From positions 2,230,001 through 2,294,000 of the forward strand of contig WPIO01000014.1 of the NCBI GenBank assembly GCA_009760855.2: DNA of 64,000 nucleotides, given 5' to 3'. The notes under the pieces are model-generated. The model worked only from the letters and a program-made list of their open reading frames with translations, was not told the origin of the DNA and did no database searches. Within the stretch, counting starts at the first letter, position 1. Each line of letters begins with the position of its first letter. A program made the translations under genes and the position numbers. The stretch comes from Cristatella mucedo. Lineage: Eukaryota > Bryozoa > Phylactolaemata > Cristatellidae. Positions 56,619-64,000 of this stretch are shown piece by piece.

Positions 56619-57387
56619 TTGTATGGCATGGATTTGTCCGCGTCACTCAGCACCCACAACCCGAGCGATAGAGTGCTGGCGTACCTGGACGCCCCGGCTA
56701 GCGACGACAAACAACAGACACTGGTAGCCCGGGCGCTGAAAGTTTCTTATTAATCTGCATAATCCTTTAGAAGAGCTGTTCGTAGGGTTCCCCAAGCGAC
56801 ACTGTTCCTTAAAACAGTAGGCAGTTGCCCCTTCCCCCGTCCCTCCGGCGACGGTTTGCTCTGGCTCCTGGACCACGTGGCAACAGACTCCGGATTCCGT
56901 GTGCCCTCTAGGGATTCTATCTAAGGTTATCCCGGTAGTAATGTTTAGCTCCAATGTTGTCGCTGCAAGCAATTTTTTTACATCAAGAGATGAATGTGAT
57001 GTCACTTCTCCCGGCGGTGACCCAGTGACAGCCATCAGGGGCAAGAATAACTTCCGACTAGGAAAAGGGTTATAATGGGAAACGACGTACACCCCCCCAT
57101 AGATTCGCTTACAAGTGAATGACTACGGCAAGTTACAGGTCAGGTGACTTCGTGAAGCTTGGGGGTTTTCTATTTGCACATCAGCAGGTTGGTAACGCAA
57201 CGGGCCTCCAGCACGACCGCACAGGTGTGTCAGCCTCCACGTTTTTCCCAATCGTTCTGGTCGCACTCTGTCTCCTGCAAACACCATACATACGTGAGCA
57301 GCTTAAGGTAGGCATCCATCACCGCGCAGCAATATGTCTCTTTAATCGTCGTATTATTGAGAATACACTCTAAACAAATTTAATTCA
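56619..57387. other. non-coding or unassigned
   Basis: A 149-aa minus frame (56643-57092) is open, but I find no domain and no clear splice pair, so it is not annotated as a gene. Confidence 0.35.
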
Positions 57388-57490
57388 TTTGCACAGCGCC
57401 TTGAGAGAGCTTAATATCTATTCACACGCTTCACATATGCCACGGGGCTCGAGCCACCTTAATCGCTGGATCAAACCAGAAGTGGTTTAA
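57388..57490 (-). mobile_element. SINE2 copy, truncated
   Basis: The plus strand reads GCACAGCGCCTTGAGAGAGC, TTAATATCTATTCACACGCT, ACGGGGCTCGAGCC, then ACCTTAATCGCTGGATCAAA, the reverse complement of the SINE2 hairpin, B box and A box, with an internal deletion. Confidence 0.75.
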
Positions 57491-58227
57491 CAGCTAAATG
57501 GGCAGGAGGATCTCTAGCGCTGCTATCGTGGCAGACTCATTTATTCGCTGGCTCTCAGTGACGTCATCACGTCATATGAGATGACATTGAAAAAATAACC
57601 TTGACTTACTATGCGACAGTGACCACAACGCGGCATCCTTGACTATTAGGGCAGTGACGGTATTTTGTGGGCATTCATCCTCTGTAATGGTACGGTCCTG
57701 CGACGTGCCCCTCTTGCACCGAAAAACCAGCCTTTACTTTTTGGAAATTCTATTTAGGCATTTATTCAGCTCTCCCGCGTTTGGGTAACGATGGCGACAT
57801 CGCAGTGGTCTGGAACGTGATGAGCAAAGCACTCTACTGCAGTCGCCAGAAGAGCTGCAAATGCTTGCCCTATTTCGAGGAGAGATCGCGTGCCGTATTT
57901 GTTCGTAATACAATTCTTCGGCACTAAATGCACTCGGTAAACCAAATTTCACTTGTGAAAATGTTACTCCGGTACAGTACAGCAGTCGCCTAACACAGCA
58001 GACTGGGGGTGACCGCACCGAAGCACGCGAGAGAATTTTCAAAATTTTCCGTGTAGTGACAGATAAGAGAGAAAGGGTGACATTGCAAGAGAAGAGCAAT
58101 GAAGAGAGACGAGGTATGTACGAGCACCTTAAGCCCTGACCATCTTCCTTAGGTCTGTGAAAGCTTTGCTATGTATATACGTCCATCAAGCTGTTGGCGT
58201 ACAGGAATATATAAAATGATAATATAC

Positions 58228-58233
58228 TTTATT
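58228..58233 (-). terminator. AATAAA overlapping the stop codon
   Basis: Minus-strand AATAAA whose TAA is the stop codon of the 58229 exon. It would give a 3' UTR of only some 10-30 nt. Confidence 0.5.
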
Positions 58234-58444
58234 TGCCTAGCGTCAGAGGAGAACCCAAGCCAGGCTTGCTTAGCACGAATGTCACCGTGCCAAGAGCTGC
58301 CACTGTGTCTTCGAGCGTGCTAACTTCGCCTCCGGCTTTGAGCCACCGTAACATTTTTACAAGCCTCAAAACAGCGGTCCGGTTGGAAGTAGTGTTAAAG
58401 ACAAGGTGCGGTCGACTGCCTTCAGCAAGCGCTTCTTCCACTGT
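58229..58444 (-). CDS. last exon of an unidentified protein
   Basis: 216 nt, 71 codons plus TAA, behind acceptor GATTCCTCAG. It encodes TVEEALAEGSRPHLVFNTTS, NRTAVLRLVKMLRWLKAGGE, VSTLEDTVAALGTVTFVL and a short tail ending SPLTLGK. Codon use and the ordered amphipathic segments look genuine, but I recognise no family. The stop is inside the polyadenylation signal (GGC AAA TAA AG). Upstream exons must lie right of 58444; candidate donors exist near 59271 and 59691 but could not be joined with confidence. Confidence 0.5.
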   Translation of the reverse strand, partial: TVEEALAEGSRPHLVFNTTSNRTAVLRLVKMLRWLKAGGEVSTLEDTVAALGTVTFVLSKPGLGSPLTLGK

Positions 58445-60061
58445 CTGAGGAATCAATTTTCATCTAGTGGAAGCCTGCGGTAACATGTTCTCGACAGGTT
58501 AATAGAGGAATCACATTCTTACGGTGTTCAACCGAATTCCAAAATCACTGCCCATTCATGCTACTCCGTTGCCTCTCGAGTAGAGCAGTCAAAAATAGTA
58601 AAGCCTGCGGCTGCAAGTGTCCATCGTAAAGCTGTAACCGCGAAGACTTACGCTGCCCCAGTGCAAAGCCATTCCTTCCAAAGGATCGATTCTCATTAAA
58701 CAGCTGACTAAAGGCAGAGAACGAGCAAGCAGATGGACATAACGATTACGATTTCGGCGCATCCCACATATCCTGTATGAGAAGCTAAGAATCTGTGTGA
58801 GAAAGCTTAATACTTTGAGTAAGGATGCATCTCATGAAATTGTTTTCCGTAACGGTCACCCGATAACTTAAAAATTTCTATCATTACGAGCGGATCTAAT
58901 CCACGCTAGCCAAACTGGGTCACTCGCCATATAGCAACGGTATGATTAAACAGCTGGGCAGATAAACAATGTCCAAAAATTCTTTTGTCCACATCTTGGT
59001 GTGTACTCGTACGGATGATAGTGGTCGCTTCATATCGGCTGAGTACCTGTACTTCGTAGCGAGAACGTACAGCTAAAGTTTTCATCGAACTAGCCAAAAT
59101 AAACATCCATACTGTACAAACTAGGTTTGCCAATAAATTGCAATGGCATCTACGTTCGCTCTCGTATTCGCTACTCATACTCATCTGCTACATCGTTGAC
59201 CTACACACGGGCAATCCCAACAGTAAGGCAGTGCAGGACGTACCTACACAACTAGCGCACGGCTCCTTACCTCTGGGGAAATCAAGCTGTGGTTCCAGAT
59301 TAGCCTCTTTCCGCTCATGGAATGCTTCGCGACAAAAGCAGTGGAGTGACCGACCCACCCCAGCGTAGCCAACTCCTTATTAGCTTGGTGCTGATGCAGT
59401 CCGACTTCAACTCAACGACTACCCGCAACACGGCTGGCAAACGTGAGCCAGTAATCTAATATACATTGGCCCGTTGGGCCCACTTGCAATCCTGCCTACA
59501 CCAGAAGAGAGGCTACTGCAACCGGCATGAAATCTGCAGTCAGCTGTTTCAAGTGCTCGAGGTATCGCCATGCCAACAGTCATACATGGCCTTTACACAA
59601 GCCATTAGAGATGCCGGCGCTGACGACCTAATTGAACAGCCTTCTCCTGAGAGGTGTACGAGCAAAGCAGGAGGTCAAAGACGCAGCTAGACCGTACCTC
59701 GGCCGATCGCAAATCGCGAGCGATCTGTCAATCCTCCAGGACCATAGATGACGGCATCGGTAGTGCCAATTTGCAGGTAAAAAACAGCAAGCCACCTGCT
59801 AGAAGCACGAGGCTGCCGGTCGTCCAATCCTCGGCAACAGGTAAACCGGGGCTCGGCTGGAGCTTCGGCCCAGTTTACCTGTAGTACTCCCGAAGCTCGG
59901 CCATGCCAGCAGTCTGATCGAACCGGCCACCCGGGCGACCCCTGCCAGCATGTATGACATGCAGGTGCTGCCCCCACCTCAAGCCGAGAAAAACTGAGAA
60001 GCAGTCGACGGTAAAGCAAGCGACTAGAATCGTGTGTTTATATGTATATATATATACACGC

Positions 60062-60147
60062 CTGAGCTGGGATTTCACTTTAGACGCAAGAATAGATAGA
60101 CAAACGGACTTGTCTATTCTGGCATCTTAAGTGAAATCCCAGCTCAG
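60062..60147. repeat. 86-bp foldback (imperfect inverted repeat)
   Basis: The arms start CTGAGCTGGGATTTCACTT and end AAGTGAAATCCCAGCTCAG, a perfect 19-bp outer stem. It continues imperfectly through AGAATAGA and TCTATTCT to a small loop. The size and shape fit a short MITE or a pre-miRNA-like hairpin. Confidence 0.9.
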
Positions 60148-60384
60148 TCGTCAGTCTCGGTGAATGAACCAATACTGACGACGGCAGCGTCTAGTTGACC
60201 GCGACGTACTGATAGAAGTCAGGCGCTGCTCTGTCTGCATAGATCGTAACCATTCACCAATCGCTTAAGCTTACTCCCGCTATGGGGGTGGGGGTAATTG
60301 TTTTTTTTTTATAACTAGTTGAAGCTTACACTAATTCTTCACGAGATTCAGCCTGACGGAATGTACTGCAACAGATATTAAATA

Positions 60385-60535
60385 CAATACATCTGTATAG
60401 CGCCCCAAGACAATCTAATCTTTATTCAGGCGCTTCACGTATGTCACGGGGCTCGAGCCCACGACCTCGGCCACCAAATTATGCATTCACCTTGACCTTG
60501 ATCGGGACGAACATCTTAACCACCGGGCCAAGACT
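60385..60535 (-). mobile_element. SINE2, nearly complete
   Basis: The minus strand has CTTGGCCCGGTGGTTAAGAT (A box), GGCCGAGGTCGTGGGCTCGA and GCCCC (B box), then GAAGCGCCTGAATAAAGATT and TTGGGGCGCTATACAGATG. It is the clearest junction of tRNA-like head and LINE-A-like 3' hairpin. Confidence 0.85.
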
Positions 60536-62371
60536 ACATAGCATTTCGCATACATACATCCTTTACAAAGTTGCCACCTGATTACATTACAACTAGATAC
60601 ATGTAGCCAGAAGTGAGGGCGGCCAGACAGATTCAATGCCTCTTAGCTCGGTCCACATTATCTCGACATCTCCTCAGCAACTACTGCATACCTCTCTCCC
60701 GTTATGTCTGAATAGTCATCTAGGTGCATTTACGGGGTTCAGAAGACTGCATCCACAACAATCCAAAGTTAACGATCAATTAACATCGGCAGGCCTACTG
60801 TCTTTCTGTGAACACTTACTTGCTAGTGGTCTTTGATATGCCACCAAATTCGTCCAAAGACTACATGCTACTGTGATTAAAAACACCGGGTACACTTCGC
60901 GATACGAACTGCTCCCTAGATTGTCTGGAGCATAACCAACGCAGTCTTCAGCCTGGTGACTAACAGCGGCACAACACAGGCAGCCAACCACTTCTATGCA
61001 AACAAGGTTGCACAAACAAGCCACGTTTGCACAAATACGTCAGCACAGCATTCACAAAGTAGCTCCATTACTGTCACTGATGACCATAAAAGAAAAATCG
61101 GTGACCATTACCAAAGGAAAATAGATGAGCAAACATTTCACTCGGTTGAAAATGGTTTGCAAATGGTTCGTACGGTAAAGCTGGGATATGCCTTAGTAAA
61201 GACGAAGTGCACGTACGTAAGTACCGGGAATTGAACGGAACAACACATAGGTGCACATAAGCAGCAGCACCGGTAGGCTTTAACAGAGAAAACGATTTAC
61301 TTTTATGCTGAACTTGTACACAGTGTGCCGAAGGCTCGCACCGGAATAAACGTTGCATCCCAGTGAACAACAACCCAGCATTGCGGCCAACTGTGCAATA
61401 ACAAAGCGCCTCACAATTAAGGCTGCTACAGCCACAAGCAGGAGCAAAAATTTGCTATTCTCTGTACAAATATTACAAATATACAGTGGCATGAGCATTA
61501 TTGCCAGCTAGCTAAGCCCGGATAGTGGCGGCGCCCTGGCCACAGCGCGGCTGCTCGGGCACGCTCCTCCAATCCACAAACGCAGCAGCAGGCACAGATG
61601 CCGACACCTGCACAAATATGGCCGAGGCAAGCATTACGAGCTGTATGAGCTGTGTAAGCGCCGGCCTGTTCGCACGCACAATCGCCCGACGACCCGGCGG
61701 TCGATCGTGCGTGCAAGCCCGCCTTGCATTCCTGAGATGGTAACAAAAACGAAGAAGAGTCACGCAGACAGACCTGCACGAGGGTACGAGCATACGAAAA
61801 GACCCCGAGCGAACATCAAGGCCAGCCAGCAGTGCGAGCCGCGAGCTCGCGTGACAGAGGGAGGAAAAATAACGGACCACGCCTTCTGTCATGCGCCAGG
61901 CATGCCGCACAAGCCCTATCGAATAAAATAAGAAGTCAGCATGCAACTTGGACCAAAAAAAAGAGGGGCAAAGCTGCAAAGGGCAGGTGATGCGCGACCT
62001 AAGTCGACCCATTAAAGAAACAAAAAAGTAAGAGAGAAACCCAGTCTGCTGGTTTTACGACAAGGCGACTCTTGCATAGCGCAAGCAGATTAGTCAGTGC
62101 ACGCCACCAAGCGGCAACCGTCAGCGGCGCAGTGACTCGAGGGCGCTAACCCGAGATTAGCGTGTCGGAAGCCTGCTGCTCACTGCATGCTAGGCAGCTG
62201 CAGAACAACGACAGAGTGCCGTAGGTCGCCCGGCGGCTAGTCGCGCAGCCACTGTGATGCACTCGGGACGACGTCAGCCAGCCACTGCAGCAGCCGGTCT
62301 CCGGCAGCAGGCACTTCGATCCCGTCTGTCACTACCTGAGCTGCTATGACAAAGACGCAAGCGAAATGCGT

Positions 62372-62704
62372 CTACAGCTGCGTGCTGTAAGCTACGCTGC
62401 CAGGGCCGCGGGACGGTGTGCCGCCGGCGACAGGGGTCAGCAGCCCTGAGGAGGAGGGCGGCGGCAGCTGCGCAGGACCGGCGGCGGCCGGCGAAGCCGA
62501 TGGCGTGGCGTCCGGCGAGTCGTGCTGAGATGATATCGAGTTCAACAACAACAACGAGTCGTCGTGCTGAATGACGGTCGCACTGGCAATGCCCATGCTA
62601 TCCGTCTCGCTGTCGAACGCCTCGATCTCTTTGCCTTGCCGCTCGTGCAACCGTCGCATCGCGCTGCTGCGCTCTCTTTCAAACGCAGCCCCTTCTTCTT
62701 CCGC
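62372..62704 (-). CDS. TAOK: TAO-family Ser/Thr kinase, last exon (C-terminus)
   Basis: 333 nt behind a good acceptor (CTTGTTTTTAG), 110 codons plus stop. It encodes [20 protein letters not shown], then [20 protein letters not shown], matching the end of the TAO kinase coiled coil ([20 protein letters not shown] in vertebrate TAOK1). A Ser/Pro/Gly-rich tail ending VAYSTQL follows. TAO kinases are Ste20-type MAP3Ks acting on p38 and Hippo signalling. The kinase domain and the rest of the coiled coil must lie beyond the right edge. The paralogue cannot be decided; invertebrates usually have one. The reading frame to the acceptor is clean. Confidence 0.82.
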   Translation of the reverse strand, partial: [110 protein letters not shown]

Positions 62705-64000
62705 CTAAAAACAAGAAAAAAAATTTACGGTTACAGCTGGACGACACTAAAGGCCATCCATCACAGGTGAGGGGAGGTTTCGGGCTCGTGGCTAATTGAC
62801 GACGCAGCCAGTTGGCAAAGGCATGGGTGCTAGCGCTCGTGTGTGGTCTCGATCTGTTAACCAAGGGCCACGAATGACAAGTGTGGCGCCCGAGCCCTGC
62901 CATTTTAAAACCCCTTTCATCTGCTCCAAACGTCCTAGTGGAAATTGGGCAAATCAAACGCCGAGGAGCAAACGACGACTCTCAACAACGTCTCTCACAT
63001 CATCCAGAACACGCCCGCCTTGCCGAGGCTACGTGACGTGACGTAAGTAATCTATTTCGTCGCTGAGCCCCTGCAGGCTGTGTTGCAAGGCCAGCGCTCG
63101 CATAACCTAAGAGCCTGTCAGGCACAAGCTTGTGCGCTGCCGGTGGAGCAGTGACAATACCGAGGCAAATCGGTTGCAAGCAACAGAGCTTTGTCACGAA
63201 GCCAAGCTGAGACCGGTTCCCCACACCTTTGGTTACACCGGCTTGCCGTTTGTCATCCTTTGTCTGGGAGAGTTTCCTGCTACCAAGGGCTATCATCGGG
63301 TCAACGATTTCCTGTGTGCCAGGAAGAGCCTCCGGTGTCAATGACAGCAGCACACAAAGGCAGCAGAACTCCGACGTCATAATCCCCTGACAGGGATTTA
63401 ACGACCGGATCGTTCCTTCAGGAGGACTCACACACCCCACACCGCAGGAGCCCACAATGCAGCTTTGTGTAAATAAACGTACGAACTCAGCGACTGGCAA
63501 TTCGTTCTAAAAATCCACTCTGAATGGGAGTCTCCAAGAATGAACTGGCCGCCATTTTATCTGACGTGGCGCTGGCCGACGAGAGCCATCTGCAGACATG
63601 GGTGCACGACTTGCGTTCGCTCTACTCAGTGTGGCGGTGTGGTTGGAAAGTTAGGAGCTGAGCAGCAGCTGACTAGCTGCAAGGAGGGGGTGAAAAGAAG
63701 ACAAGCCAATGGACAAGCCGTTAACTAAGGTAGGCACAGCTGCACCCGGCGGGCCGATGACCGGCCACCACCGGTAAAAGGCCTCACACACCTCCCAGGC
63801 AGGCTTGGTCGGCATGAGATATCCCACCTAGGCATGCACCTTTGTAACCGGCAGCCTAGAGCTATCACATTCGATGTGTAGACCGTTCAACACCCGGCTT
63901 GTTCACGAAGTTTCAGCATTATATCGGCCAAGGATTTCCAATCGTCAGTAGTCCCCAGTCGACGAATGCTCAGAAAGACATTCTAGAGTACTATCATAAC
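62705..64000 (-). other. presumed TAO kinase intron
   Basis: Upstream of the TAOK last exon. I found no further TAOK exon in the 1.3 kb to the edge. A small plus-strand ORF at 63524-63661 is reported as a finding only. Confidence 0.5.

Larger units (their letters stand above)
58445..62371. other. unassigned stretch between two minus-strand genes
   Basis: Contains a long inverted repeat (60062-60147), a SINE2 (60385-60535) and several open frames of 60-166 aa without recognisable domains. It should include upstream exons of the 58229 gene and the 3' UTR of the TAO kinase gene (left of 62372). Confidence 0.4.

Noticed and set aside
59260..59460. Minus-strand exon candidate before the donor at 59271 (GAG|GTAAGG)
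   Set aside because: Two frames look equally plausible up to the donor, and neither has a recognisable motif or a matched acceptor, so it is not called.
59466..59690. Plus-strand frame resembling a CARD (AFTQAIRDAGADDLIEQ)
   Set aside because: The similarity is short and generic, splice sites are not convincing, and the strand opposes the neighbouring genes.
61512..62012. 166-aa minus ORF left of the TAOK exon
   Set aside because: Most likely TAOK 3' UTR; no domain, and overlapping frames are open equally in this GC-rich DNA.

Overview
The window is nuclear DNA of an intron-rich metazoan. Coding sequence is split into short exons with GT-AG introns, there is no operon structure, and the non-coding DNA is full of LINEs, tRNA-derived SINEs, an LTR element, a hAT MITE and long CA, GA and TC microsatellites. 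The LINE and SINE types and the modest gene spacing suggest an invertebrate. I cannot name the taxon from sequence alone.

Left half (about 1 to 31 kb): a single minus-strand gene can be assembled completely. It is the orthologue of the DEAH-box RNA helicase DHX35, with 24 coding exons from the ATG at 30957 to the stop at 1014-1016. The exons sum to 2097 nt (698 aa plus stop) and join in frame at every boundary. All helicase motifs are present, but motif II reads DEVH instead of DEAH. Its introns hold LINE fragments in both orientations and several microsatellites, including a (GA)n block that fills most of intron 15.

Right half (about 31 to 64 kb): this part is gene-poor in what I can prove, patchily GC- and CpG-rich, and dense in mobile elements. 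Minus-strand exons with good splice signals are: the last exon of a TAO-family kinase (62372-62704); the last exon of an unrecognised protein whose stop overlaps AATAAA (58229-58444); a candidate transporter exon weakly resembling SLC45 proteins (51262-51559); and the last exon of a membrane protein (41777-41975).

Mobile DNA: two related L2/CR1-like LINE families are present. LINE-A has a 3' stem-loop plus a TTA-repeat tail. LINE-B has an ACATT-repeat tail. Two tRNA-headed SINE families occur, and SINE2 carries the LINE-A 3' stem-loop, so LINE-A machinery probably mobilises it. About twenty copies of that stem-loop lie in 64 kb. Nested events can be read directly: a 95-bp tail-only insertion in a LINE-A copy, a SINE2 in a LINE-B tail, and an LTR retrotransposon with a gag-like ORF but no pol in a LINE-B copy, each with a target-site duplication. 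A 187-bp hAT MITE at 31310-31496 resembles the horizontally spread SPIN family.

I found no CRISPR array, rRNA or canonical tRNA gene. The strongest candidates for something unusual are the pol-less LTR element with an unrecognised Gag-like protein, the SPIN-like MITE, and the LINE-A/SINE2 shared 3' hairpin.
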